Below, one piece after another: positions 43,839 through 52,464 of a stretch of 64,000 bases of DNA. The translations under genes were made by a program, and so were the position numbers. The notes below the pieces were generated by a model. The model searched no databases. It was not told the origin of the DNA and saw only the letters and a program-made list of their open reading frames with translations. Positions within the stretch are counted from its first letter, which is position 1. Each line of letters opens with the position of its first letter. This DNA comes from a filamentous cyanobacterium ESFC-1. Its GTDB lineage: Bacteria > Cyanobacteriota > Cyanobacteriia > Cyanobacteriales > Spirulinaceae. The stretch is taken from NCBI GenBank assembly GCA_000380225.1, contig KB904821.1, forward strand, positions 4,039,795-4,103,794. Reading direction: 5' to 3'.

Positions 43839-44113
43839 CTGTAATCTGGCTATCCGCCGTAACCCACCGTTTAAGATGTGTCGCTGCGGGATAAAAATGC
43901 TGTAGTAAGGGAAGACGCGATCGCCCTGATTTCGCTAAAATTGCTTTAGCTTCGATTATACTGGGCAACCTTTATGCTGAAAAAACTGATTCTGAAAAAT
44001 TGGAAAAGCTTTCGCTACGCTGAACTTCCGATTGATTCACTCACAGTTTTAATCGGCGCAAATGCCAGTGGGAAATCAAATGCCATTGAAGCATTAAAGT
44101 TTCTCAAAAAAGT
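43803..44113 (+). repeat. Tandem duplication, copy 2 (311 bp)
   Basis: The second copy, continuous with the intact AAA-ATPase gene. Its first 67 bp are again an R2 palindrome (GTAGGGTGGGTTAGGCGGCT to CCGCCGTAACCCACC). Confidence 0.95.
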
Positions 44114-45197
44114 TGTTTCTGGCGACAAATTCGATTCAATTTTAGCAAATATGCGTGGAGGACAAGAAAGAATTGTTTTGCACAATGGCTCAGAATTTAG
44201 TCTTGCTATGATTTTGCAATCTTCAAACACTCAACAAGACTATACTTATGAGATTGACATAGAAGTTATTGATAAAATCAAATCTGTTTTGCAATCTGAA
44301 AGCTTATTTGACAATAACAGAAATCAATACTTAATCAAAACCAAAGAAATATCAAAAATCAATAATAGGTTTTATGCGAAAGTCGGTATTGATGAAAGGT
44401 GGGAAGCTAAAATCGCCTCATCTTTACCGCTCTATGATATAGAATATTCAGTGTTAGGGACATTTTCAAGAATCGGTGGTCGCACAGAATTTCATGGAAT
44501 TTTACAAAACATTACCCAAATTTTAGCAGACGTTTTTATTTTAAATCCCAAGCCTGAAAAGATGCGAAATTATGCACCCATAACCCAAGATTTGCTAACC
44601 GATGCCTCTAATCTAGCTGGTGTAATTGCTCAACTGTCAGAACAGCAATTATCGCAGTTTAATCAAACAATTTACAGTTATGTAAAACACCTACCAGAGC
44701 GCGATATTCAGCGAGTTTGGGCGACACCTGTAGGGGAATTAGGAACTGATGCCATGCTTTACTGTGAGGAAGAATGGAAACCCGGAGAAAAAATCAAAAT
44801 TGATGCTCGCAGTATGTCCGATGGGACATTACGATTTATCGCCATTCTTACAGCATTATTAACTCGTCCCCAAGGAAGTCAACTGATTATTGAAGATATT
44901 GATGATGGCTTGCATCCCTCTCGCTTCGATTTGCTGCTCAAAATGTTACAAGAAATTGGTTCGCAGCGTAAAATTGATATCTTAGTTACGACTCACAATC
45001 CAGCATTTCTTGACCGCTTATCTCCCGATATGACTCCTTTTATTATTGTGGCACATCGCGACTCAGAAACAGGCGAAAGTCGCTTAACCCCCTTAGAAGA
45101 AATTGATAATTTTCCGAAGTTATATGCTTCTGATTCGATTGGTAATTTAGTCACCAAAGGAGCAATTGAGCGCAGTGCAGCCCGGACTCAAGATTAG
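43974..45197 (+). CDS. AAA-family ATPase (AAA_21/RecF-like), putative defence component
   Basis: A 407-residue SMC/ABC-like ATPase. Walker A is GANASGKS at residues 28-35. Later come an ABC-type signature-like SMSDGTLRFIAILTALL, Walker B LIIEDIDDGLHPSRFDL and the H-loop ILVTTHNPAFLDRL. This is the layout of the single-protein AAA_21/AAA_15 ATPases found in OLD-like, retron and other phage-defence systems. A PIN-like nuclease gene follows 133 bp later. The gene is AT-rich and has a duplicated 5' end. Role in defence is inferred from the pair; the ATPase call is firm. Confidence 0.85.
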   Translation: MLKKLILKNWKSFRYAELPIDSLTVLIGANASGKSNAIEALKFLKKVVSGDKFDSILANMRGGQERIVLHNGSEFSLAMILQSSNTQQDYTYEIDIEVIDKIKSVLQSESLFDNNRNQYLIKTKEISKINNRFYAKVGIDERWEAKIASSLPLYDIEYSVLGTFSRIGGRTEFHGILQNITQILADVFILNPKPEKMRNYAPITQDLLTDASNLAGVIAQLSEQQLSQFNQTIYSYVKHLPERDIQRVWATPVGELGTDAMLYCEEEWKPGEKIKIDARSMSDGTLRFIAILTALLTRPQGSQLIIEDIDDGLHPSRFDLLLKMLQEIGSQRKIDILVTTHNPAFLDRLSPDMTPFIIVAHRDSETGESRLTPLEEIDNFPKLYASDSIGNLVTKGAIERSAARTQD

Positions 45198-45229
45198 TCA
45201 TATTAAATCTGCTTAATTAGTGAAAATTA

Positions 45230-45294
45230 AGAACCCCGGTTTCTTATTTACTTATCCGATTAAGTTGAGTTTTTACCACAGAAACCGAGGTTCT
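45230..45294 (+). repeat. Palindromic repeat family R5 (AGAACCCCGG), copy 2
   Basis: 65 bp with outer arms AGAACCCCGGTTTCT and AGAAACCGAGGTTCT. The same layout, including the inner AGTT-GA(G/A)TTTTTAC block, occurs at 52487-52551. It lies between the AAA-ATPase and PIN-like genes and may end transcription of the first. Confidence 0.8.
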
Positions 45295-45329
45295 GGAATG
45301 GTGGTTATTTTTCCGGGTTTAAGATTGGC

Positions 45330-45845
45330 ATGAAAGCGTTAATTTTGGATACTTCGGTTTTATGTGTTTATTTACAAATTCCTTTCATGGAAGAATGCGG
45401 TACAGATTCAAATTATTGGAATTATCGAAAAATAAGCCAAAAGCTCGAAGACGAAGAAGCAAAAGAAACTGTTTTCGTTTTACCTTTAGCCGCAGTCATC
45501 GAAACCGGGAATCATATTACCCAAATTTCAGGCTCAAAGCGTTATGAAATTGCTCAAAAATTGACTCAAATCATGCAGTCCGCAGCAGATGAAATGTCTC
45601 CTTGGGTTGCATTTAGCCAACAGATAGAATTATGGAGTGGGGAGGGTTTAAAAGCTTTAGCAACAGATTGGCAAGGTTTAGTCAATCAAAAAATAGCTTT
45701 GGGAGACGTTACGATTAAGAGATTGGCTCAATATTACGCCCATAAAGGTTTTACAGTTGAAATTTTAACCGGGGATGCGGGATTAAAAGCTTACGAACCG
45801 CAACCACCTGCTAGAATACCGAAAAGAAGGAGCGATCGCGCTTAA
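45330..45845 (+). CDS. PIN-like domain protein
   Basis: A 171-residue protein with the acidic residues of a PIN nuclease in the right order: Asp7 in LILDTSVL, Glu58 in AAVIETGNH, Asp126 in LGDVTIKRLAQYY and Asp149 in VEILTGDAGLKAY. PIN proteins are metal-dependent RNases, many of them toxins. No VapB-like antitoxin is adjacent; the upstream neighbour is an AAA ATPase, so the ATPase could control the nuclease. Function in defence is inferred. It shares the AT-rich style of its neighbours. Confidence 0.72.
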   Translation: MKALILDTSVLCVYLQIPFMEECGTDSNYWNYRKISQKLEDEEAKETVFVLPLAAVIETGNHITQISGSKRYEIAQKLTQIMQSAADEMSPWVAFSQQIELWSGEGLKALATDWQGLVNQKIALGDVTIKRLAQYYAHKGFTVEILTGDAGLKAYEPQPPARIPKRRSDRA

Positions 45846-45866
45846 TTTTTTAGTTTAAATACTCTC

Positions 45867-46181
45867 ATGCCTAAAACACGAAAAGAAGAAACAATCGAAG
45901 AAATTTTTATGGAACTTGTTTCAACCTGGAAACAAGAAACCCGAGGAATTTCTGCGACGACTGAATTAGCAATACACCCCGCTTATCAACAGATTATTGG
46001 TTTAGGGGAATTAGCTGTACCTTTGCTGTTAAGAGAACTTGAACAAAAATCGGGAAGATGGTTTTGGGCATTAAAAGCGATTACACGGGAAGACCCTGTT
46101 CCCCCAGAAAGCAGAGGTAGAACTAAAGAAATGGTAAAAGCCTGGTTAGAATGGGGACGTAAAAACGGTTATACATGGTAG
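45867..46181 (+). CDS. Conserved hypothetical protein (104 residues)
   Basis: The pattern TTELAIHPAYQQIIGLGELA, VPLLLRELEQKSGRWFWALK, AITREDPVPPESRGRTKEMV and KAWLEWGRKNGY is one I have seen in short conserved proteins of cyanobacteria and other bacteria, but with no known function. No signal peptide or membrane helix. It overlaps the next gene by 7 bp, and the two proteins are likely partners. Confidence 0.65.
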   Translation: MPKTRKEETIEEIFMELVSTWKQETRGISATTELAIHPAYQQIIGLGELAVPLLLRELEQKSGRWFWALKAITREDPVPPESRGRTKEMVKAWLEWGRKNGYTW

Positions 46182-46642
46182 GAAATAATGCTTGGCAATC
46201 CCATGTCAAGAATTTGATTGAACAGGATCATCCTTCGTTAGCAACCATTGGCTACGAGCTTACCAGTCCCGATACTATAGATTATAATTGTGTGGCTTGG
46301 GCAGCAGAAGAAGATGATGTTTGGTGGTGGCCTGACCCTTTTTTAGAAAGTTATTGGCCTCGTGATGTCCCTAGAGAAGAAACCCTCGAAGCGTTTATTA
46401 AAGCCTTTCAAACATTGAATTATGAACCTTGCGAAACCTCAGAGATAGAAACAGGATTTCAAAAAATAGCGATTTATGTCCTAAACAACAAACCGACCCA
46501 CGTTGCTAGACAGTTAAGCAATGGAAAATGGACAAGCAAATTAGGCTCTAATGAAGATATTGAACATAATAACTTGGCCGGATTAGAGGGAGATAAATAT
46601 GGTCAAGTCGCTTGTGTAATGAAACGAAAATGTGATATTTAA
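46175..46642 (+). CDS. Conserved hypothetical protein with YNCVAWA motif (155 residues)
   Basis: Notable motifs are TIDYNCVAWAAEEDDVWWWP, SYWPRDVPREETLEAFIKAF, KIAIYVLNNKPTHVARQLSN, GKWTSKLGSNEDIEHNNLAG and YGQVACVMKRK. A Cys in YNCxAWA and His residues in PTHVARQL and DIEH are spaced as in papain-like (NlpC/P60 or CHAP-type) folds, so a cysteine peptidase or amidase is possible, but this is a guess. Coupled by a 7-bp overlap to the 104-residue gene. No exporting signal is seen. Confidence 0.62.
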   Translation: MVGNNAWQSHVKNLIEQDHPSLATIGYELTSPDTIDYNCVAWAAEEDDVWWWPDPFLESYWPRDVPREETLEAFIKAFQTLNYEPCETSEIETGFQKIAIYVLNNKPTHVARQLSNGKWTSKLGSNEDIEHNNLAGLEGDKYGQVACVMKRKCDI

Positions 46643-46662
46643 AATTTAAGTTGCGATCGCGC

Positions 46663-48162
46663 TTAACCCTGCAATGTATTCGCACAAAGAATCCCCGATG
46701 CAGCCACCGCCGGAACACCGATACCAGGGGTCGTGCTGTCGCCAACGCGGTATAATCCGGTAATGGGGGTGTGGCAACTGGGAAACATCCCTTGTTCGGC
46801 GGGAATTGCAGGGCCGTAAGTGCCTTGATAACGGCGCAAATAACGAGCGTGAGTGAGGGGTGTACCAATGAGGTTTAGTACGAGGCGTTGACGCACATCG
46901 GGAATGACTTTTTCCACGGCTTGGTAGAGGGTTTCGGCTTTGGTTTGTTTGCGAGATTTGTAGTTTGCATCTTTCTCCCAGCCTTGGTAGGGTTCGAGGG
47001 TGTAGGCGTGGATAAGGTGATGATTGGGGGGTGCGAGGTTTGCATCCCACACCGAAGGAATGGAAATCATGCAGGTATTACCGGGGGTGGTGATGGGTTT
47101 TTGGCTGTCGTGGACAACCACATGATGTCCTGTAAGATTGTCTAAACCTTCGGATTTGATGCCGAGATGAAGGTGCATAAAGCTTTCAACCGCCTCGGTT
47201 TCGAGGGCTTCTTGGCGATAAGCGGGGGGTAAGTCTTCGGGACTCAGGAGATGGTTGTAGGTGTCCCAAATGGTGGCGTTGGAGATGACGATGGGGGCGT
47301 TGAGGATTTCGCCGTTTTTAAGGCGGATTCCGGTGACTTTGTTATGTTTGACGAAGATTTGTTCGACATGGGCGTTGAGGCGCAGTTTACCGCCATATTT
47401 CTCGAAGCCCCGCACTAAGGCGTTAATAATTGCGCCACTGCCCCCTACCGGATATTCTACGCCGACGCGGGTACGTTCTCCGAGCATAAAGGCAAATTCC
47501 GGCGCAATCGTACCGGAGGCGGGTAAACCGGAGAGTAAGAAGCATTCAACGTCTATCAGTCGCCGCAAAAAGGGATTTTGGACATATTTATCCATCACTG
47601 TTCCCACAGAACTATTCACGAGGGGCAGTTGGGGTAAAAGTTGGATTAGGGCAGGGAAGTAGTTTTGAATGAGGGTAGGAATAATTTTCCAATCGCTGCG
47701 GAGGGCGATCGCGGGAATATTTTTTAGGGCATCATAGAGACTGAGGAGGCGTTTCTCAAAAGCGGCAAATTCTTGGGCTGCTTGGGGGTTGAGGGTAGTC
47801 GCGATCGCGTCTCGATATTGCGCTAAATTACTATAAATGGGCAGTTTTGCTTCCGGGAAATGGTAATAACCCAGGGGGTCATATTTCACCACAGCCAACG
47901 ATTCCCCCACTAAATCCAATACTTGCGTTAACGGATTGAGATTCGGGGTTTGGGAGGTCAAGCCACAGTAAAACGACGGCCCGGAATCGAAGTGAAACCC
48001 TTGTCGCGTAAAGCTATGGGCTGCCCCACCGGGGATGGCGTGACTTTCACAGATTAAGACTTTTTTGCCGCGATAAGCGAGGAGATTCGCCGCCGTGAGG
48101 CCGCCAATGCCGCTACCGATAATGATAATGTCCCAAGGGTTTGAAGAGAGCGTTTTGGTCAT
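46663..48162 (-). CDS. FAD-dependent oxidoreductase, carotenoid isomerase/phytoene desaturase family
   Basis: A 499-residue COG1233-type protein. The FAD Rossmann motif is IIIIGSGIGGLTAANLLAYR followed by GKKVLICESHAIPGG near residues 11-45, and the C-terminal FAD contact is GLYRVGDSTTPGIGVPAVAA. The middle part (PLGYYHFPEAKLPIYSNL, VEYPVGGSGAIINALVRGFE) resembles CrtISO and its relatives. Such enzymes desaturate or isomerise carotenoids in the membrane. Whether it is CrtISO itself or a paralogue cannot be told by eye. Transcribed alone on the minus strand; the upstream region holds two R4 repeats. Confidence 0.8.
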   Translation of the reverse strand: MTKTLSSNPWDIIIIGSGIGGLTAANLLAYRGKKVLICESHAIPGGAAHSFTRQGFHFDSGPSFYCGLTSQTPNLNPLTQVLDLVGESLAVVKYDPLGYYHFPEAKLPIYSNLAQYRDAIATTLNPQAAQEFAAFEKRLLSLYDALKNIPAIALRSDWKIIPTLIQNYFPALIQLLPQLPLVNSSVGTVMDKYVQNPFLRRLIDVECFLLSGLPASGTIAPEFAFMLGERTRVGVEYPVGGSGAIINALVRGFEKYGGKLRLNAHVEQIFVKHNKVTGIRLKNGEILNAPIVISNATIWDTYNHLLSPEDLPPAYRQEALETEAVESFMHLHLGIKSEGLDNLTGHHVVVHDSQKPITTPGNTCMISIPSVWDANLAPPNHHLIHAYTLEPYQGWEKDANYKSRKQTKAETLYQAVEKVIPDVRQRLVLNLIGTPLTHARYLRRYQGTYGPAIPAEQGMFPSCHTPITGLYRVGDSTTPGIGVPAVAASGILCANTLQG

Positions 48163-48220
48163 GAGTTGCTGTTTTGTTGTTTATTTTTCATTTTGATGGA
48201 AAATGCTGTTTCTCAAACAG

Positions 48221-48337
48221 TTGCCCTCACCCCAAACCCCTCTCCCACGGGAGAGGGGCTGATTTTTCGAGTCCGTAACGGCGGACTTTGCCCTTGTTAG
48301 CCCCGGATTGCAATCCGTGGATGGGTTAGGGGGACAA
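48221..48337 (+). repeat. Dispersed repeat family R4, copy 2
   Basis: About 117 bp reading TTGCCCTCACCCCAAACCCC, TCTCCCACGGGAGAGGGG, GAGTCCGTAACGGCGGACTT, and ATTGCAATCCGTGGATGG. It can form two hairpins. Copy 3 follows in direct orientation 149 bp later, filling most of the 438-bp gap before the MscS gene. Confidence 0.85.
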
Positions 48338-48369
48338 ACGATAAATCTCAATCTCAACATTTATGCTGA

Positions 48370-48486
48370 TTGCCCTCACCCCAAACCCCTCTCCCACGGG
48401 AGAGGGGCTTAGTTTTCGAGTCCGCAGCAGTGGACTTTGTGGCGTTGGTTCCCCAGATTGCAATCCGTGGATGGGTTAGGGGGATA
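48370..48486 (+). repeat. Dispersed repeat family R4, copy 3
   Basis: Direct repeat of 48221-48337. It differs in the middle (GAGTCCGCAGCAGTGGACTT in place of GAGTCCGTAACGGCGGACTT), where the change keeps a weaker stem. Confidence 0.85.
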
Positions 48487-48600
48487 AATCAGTCAACTTC
48501 TAGAAACATTTTCCTTGACAAATAGTTCAATTTAGACTGGCCATTTTTTGATCCCTGTGGCATACTTAACACAACTTTACAGAGTAGAATTGGAGCGACC

Positions 48601-50316
48601 ATGCACAATCACCCTCAGCAACCGCAACAACCGCGATGGTTGCGAAAACAATTCTCTCGACGCTTGGCTTTAGTCTTGGGCGCGATCGCGCTCTCTCTGG
48701 GACTGCTATGGCTATCTCCAGCACAAGCACAACTCCCCCTACCCGACGGGATTGGAACCTCGCTTCCGAGTTTATTTAGTCCCACCCCCAACGAGAATTT
48801 AGCCACGGGTTGGGTACGTCTCGATGGTAGACCTTTGTTTCGCATTGCTACCCCCAAAGGGGAATTGTCTGAACGCTTAGACGAGATTCAACGCAACTTA
48901 AATCAGATAAACCAAAGCTATATTAGTGATTCCGAACCCGAACTCAACATTACGCTAAAAAGCGACCAATCCTTGCCGATTTTGTACGTCAATGACCGTT
49001 ATGTCATGACGGTGACGCACCTCGACGCACAACTGCAACTGACGCAACCGGAAACTTATGCCCAAACCCTCAAAATCATTTTAATTGAGGCGTTTCCGAG
49101 GGCGCGACAGGAATATCAACCCCAGTATTTAATCGGGCAAAGTCAGAAGGCGATCGCGATTTTCCTAACTATACTGGCTTTGAGTGGGTTAATTCGTTGG
49201 AGTCAAACACGCTTCCGACGACGAGAACGTTTTGCCCATCTACCCCAACCTAACCCTAATCCTGAAACCACACTCCCGCCCCAGATTACAACCCGCCTCA
49301 CCAAAAATCAACAAAGCAATTTAGGGGCAGTGCGACGACTGGTTTTACAATTCTCCCAGGGGGCAATTTGGACGGCGGCTATCTTGAGCATTATGTCCTT
49401 ATTTCCCCACACACGCGGTTTGCAAGTGTGGTTGATGACTCGACTCCACTTCTATTTCATTGTTCTCTCAAGCAGTCTGGGTGTTTATATCGCCGCCCGA
49501 TTGAGTTATGTTTTTATTGACCGCTTGATTGGAACTCTCCTCGAAAGTGCCGAGTTGATGCCTCGTCGGAGTAAGCGCCTCCAGCAGCGCGTTTCGACGA
49601 TTTCCGGCGTAACCAAGGGATTGAGTACAATTATCTTGGTTGGTGTCGGAATATTAGCCACTTTAACCGTTTCTGGTGTAGATATTGCCCCCTTTATCGC
49701 GGGTGCAGGTTTAATCGGGGTGGCTGTTTCTCTGGCTTCCCAAAACCTGATTAAAGATGCAATCAACGGCTTTTTGATTTTGGTTGAGGATCAATATGCA
49801 GTCGGGGATGTGATTGTCGTGGGGGAGGTTTTCGGACTCGTCGAGAAAATTACCCTCCGCATGACGCAATTGCGCGATCCAGAGGAACGATTGATTACTA
49901 TTCCGAATAGTGAAGTGCGGGTGGTGTCGAATTTATCCAGTCATCACTCCCAAGCGGATTTGCAAATTCCGATCGCCTATAGTGCAGATATCGATAAAGC
50001 TTTTGAGATTATCGAACAAATTTGTGCTGAAATGCAGATAGACTCGGATTGGCGCGATCGCATTATCGACACCCCGCAAATCCTGGGTTTAGATGAATTT
50101 CGCGATCGCGGTATGATTATCCGAGTTTGGATTAAAACCCTTCCCCTGGAACAATGGAATGTAGCCCGCGAATACCGCCGTCGTCTCAAACGGGCTTGCG
50201 ATCGCGCCGGAATTGCCTTGATGGTATCGCAACAGGAAGCTTGGTGGCATTCTCCCCCCCAACCTCCCCCTCATCCTCCTACGGTGAAATCGTCTCGTAA
50301 TTCCCAATTGGTTTAG
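48601..50316 (+). CDS. Mechanosensitive ion channel, MscS family
   Basis: A 571-residue protein. Signal-like N-terminus (LALVLGAIALSLGLLWLSPA, cleavage near AQA), then a periplasmic domain of about 130 residues (ATGWVRLDGRPLFRIATPKG) seen in many cyanobacterial MscS proteins. A membrane helix lies near residue 185. The MscS core has GVGILATLTVSGVDIAPFIA, then AGLIGVAVSLASQNLIKDAI, the pore helix. A C-terminal beta domain follows (VGEVFGLVEKITLRMTQLRD, ITIPNSEVRVVSNLSSHHSQ). It releases solutes on hypo-osmotic shock. The tail is Pro-rich. Confidence 0.9.
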   Translation: MHNHPQQPQQPRWLRKQFSRRLALVLGAIALSLGLLWLSPAQAQLPLPDGIGTSLPSLFSPTPNENLATGWVRLDGRPLFRIATPKGELSERLDEIQRNLNQINQSYISDSEPELNITLKSDQSLPILYVNDRYVMTVTHLDAQLQLTQPETYAQTLKIILIEAFPRARQEYQPQYLIGQSQKAIAIFLTILALSGLIRWSQTRFRRRERFAHLPQPNPNPETTLPPQITTRLTKNQQSNLGAVRRLVLQFSQGAIWTAAILSIMSLFPHTRGLQVWLMTRLHFYFIVLSSSLGVYIAARLSYVFIDRLIGTLLESAELMPRRSKRLQQRVSTISGVTKGLSTIILVGVGILATLTVSGVDIAPFIAGAGLIGVAVSLASQNLIKDAINGFLILVEDQYAVGDVIVVGEVFGLVEKITLRMTQLRDPEERLITIPNSEVRVVSNLSSHHSQADLQIPIAYSADIDKAFEIIEQICAEMQIDSDWRDRIIDTPQILGLDEFRDRGMIIRVWIKTLPLEQWNVAREYRRRLKRACDRAGIALMVSQQEAWWHSPPQPPPHPPTVKSSRNSQLV

Positions 50317-50760
50317 GCTTAAATGGTCATTGGTCATTGGTCCTTTGTCATTTGTACTAATACCAAATCCGGTTTAAATATACCGTCACCCACCTGCGGC
50401 TTGAAAATCCCCCAGCTAACACCAAAAAGCTTTAGCGTAGTGCCGTGACACAGCTAAAATGAGGCTTTAACGTAGGGTGGGTTAGGCGGCTAGAATCTAT
50501 GCTATGACTGTAATCTAGCTATCCGCCGTAACCCACCTTAAGGTGTGTCAAGGCAGTAGTGGTACGACACATCTTAAATGGTGGGTTACGGCACACTGGC
50601 GTGAAACATCTTAATTTGTGCGATATTCAAGAAACCTTCAAAATGCTTGTATTTCGGTGCGTTACGCTTCGCGCTTCGTCACCCTACGGCTGCGGGCGAG
50701 TTAGCGGAATAAACGATATATTTCAAATTGGGGATATTATGGAGCTTTTTTGTTAATACT
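50317..50760. other. 444-bp intergenic region with repeats
   Basis: Holds a TACCAAATCCGG segment shared with 21077 (next to an R4 copy), a full R2 palindrome (50473-50538), and a second, partial R2 arm (GGTGGGTTACGGC near 50580). I see no gene. Confidence 0.55.
50473..50538 (+). repeat. Palindromic repeat family R2
   Basis: About 66 bp, GTAGGGTGGGTTAGGCGGCT at the left and CCGCCGTAACCCACC at the right, around CTATGACTGTAAT. It matches the copies at 43482 and 43803 apart from a few loop changes. Confidence 0.9.
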
Positions 50761-52464
50761 ATGACCGATCAAAACCAATTGCGATCGCGCCTTCTCGATT
50801 TAGATAATCGCAGCTATAAAGCGTATAAAGGGATTCAGGGGCGTTATGAGTTTGACGACTTTAGCCTCAGTATCGATCGCGTCCAAGGCGATCCTTTCGC
50901 CGCACCGAGTCAGTTACGGGTGTTTGTCCCCCCAGAAATCGCCCAGTTTCCCCCGCAATTATATCAATCCCCTAGTCGCAGAGTTGCCTTAGAAGACTAC
51001 CTCACCCGCCAATTTAGCCAAGTTGCCAGAAAATTGAGCGAAAGACGAGGGACAGGCAAAAGTGGTACGATCGCGATCGCCCGTGTCGGTCAAGAAATCC
51101 TGTCTCGTACTACGGTTTTACTCCACGATGGCGAAGTTGAAGCCCGCTTTACCGTGGGTTTACCCGCGAGAGGACGCAGCATTCTCGGCAGACAAGCGGC
51201 GACAATGTTGTGCGAGGTGATTCCCGAAATTGTCGAAACTGCCCTACTTTTTGAAGCCCTCGACGCAGACAAAATTCAAACCTGGGTAGAAACGAATGAG
51301 GATGCCGATTTTCTGCGGTCTGAACTGAAAAAACAGAATTTAGTCGCCTTTGTCGCTAACAACGCCATCTTACCCCGCAAAAGTGGCGTAGACGACCGCC
51401 CCCTCGCGGCTAATGCTGTTCCCTTTCAATCCCCACCTGAGTTAGAAGTGAGCTTTACTTGTCCCAATGGGGGCAAAATTACCGGGATGGGGATTCCCCC
51501 AGGAGTGACTCTGATTGTCGGTGGGGGTTATCACGGCAAATCTACCCTACTGCGGGGCATCGAAGTGGGGGTTTATAATCATATTCCAGGGGATGGGCGG
51601 GAATTTGTGATTACCAACCCGGATGCGGTTAAAATTCGCGCCGAAGATGGCCGCAGCATCGTCGGAACGAATATCTCGCCCTTTATCAACCATCTACCCC
51701 AAAATCGCTCTACCGAAAAATTCTCGACGACTAACGCTAGTGGTAGCACTTCCCAAGCGGCGAATATTATCGAAGCCCTCGAAGCCGGGGCGCAAGTATT
51801 ACTGTTAGATGAGGATACCTCTGCAACGAATTTTATGATTCGCGATCGCCGGATGCAGCAGTTAATCGCGAAGGAAAAAGAACCGATTACCCCCTTTATC
51901 GATAAAATTCCCCAACTTTACAGCGAATACGGCGTGTCAACAATTCTGGTAATGGGAGGCAGTGGGGATTATTTCGATGTCGCCGATACCGTTATCGCCC
52001 TCGATAACTTCTCGCCTTACGAAGTGACTGCCAAAGCCAAGGAAATCGCTGAACAGTATAAGAGCGATCGCGCCCCGGAAGGCGGCTCGTCTTTCGGAGA
52101 TATCACCCCGCGCATCCCCAAACCCGACGGCATCGATCCCAGTCAGGGTAAAAAAGCCGTTAAATTGAAAGTGAGGGATGTTGATGAGGTGAGATTTGGC
52201 GGCGAAGACATCGATCTCAGTGCCGTTGAGCAAATCGTCGATCCCAATCAACTGAGGGCGATCGCCTCTGCCCTCGTTTATGCCAAAACCGCCTATATTG
52301 ACAGTAAACGCCCCCTCCCCGACATCCTCGATCGCGTTATGGCTGACATCACTGCCCAAGGCTTAGATGTTCTCAGCCGCTACCCTGAAGGTAATTTCGC
52401 CCAATTCCGCCGTTTTGAGCTTGCCGCCGCCCTCAACCGTCTACGGACGTTAGATGTCGTTTGA
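50761..52464 (+). CDS. ABC-class ATPase (COG3044/PF09818 type)
   Basis: A 567-residue protein from the ATG at 50761; an in-frame ATG 33 bp upstream has no better support. Walker A is GGGYHGKSTLLRGIE. An ABC-type signature-like NASGSTSQAANIIEALEAGA precedes Walker B LLLDEDTSATNFMIRDRRM. The characteristic N-terminal domain (SYKAYKGIQGRYEFDDFSL) and PFIDKIPQLYSEYGVSTILV confirm the family of predicted ABC-class ATPases. A trypanosome member, MRB1590, binds RNA, so an RNA role is possible. It is not a transporter subunit since no membrane partner is adjacent. Confidence 0.88.
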   Translation: MTDQNQLRSRLLDLDNRSYKAYKGIQGRYEFDDFSLSIDRVQGDPFAAPSQLRVFVPPEIAQFPPQLYQSPSRRVALEDYLTRQFSQVARKLSERRGTGKSGTIAIARVGQEILSRTTVLLHDGEVEARFTVGLPARGRSILGRQAATMLCEVIPEIVETALLFEALDADKIQTWVETNEDADFLRSELKKQNLVAFVANNAILPRKSGVDDRPLAANAVPFQSPPELEVSFTCPNGGKITGMGIPPGVTLIVGGGYHGKSTLLRGIEVGVYNHIPGDGREFVITNPDAVKIRAEDGRSIVGTNISPFINHLPQNRSTEKFSTTNASGSTSQAANIIEALEAGAQVLLLDEDTSATNFMIRDRRMQQLIAKEKEPITPFIDKIPQLYSEYGVSTILVMGGSGDYFDVADTVIALDNFSPYEVTAKAKEIAEQYKSDRAPEGGSSFGDITPRIPKPDGIDPSQGKKAVKLKVRDVDEVRFGGEDIDLSAVEQIVDPNQLRAIASALVYAKTAYIDSKRPLPDILDRVMADITAQGLDVLSRYPEGNFAQFRRFELAAALNRLRTLDVV

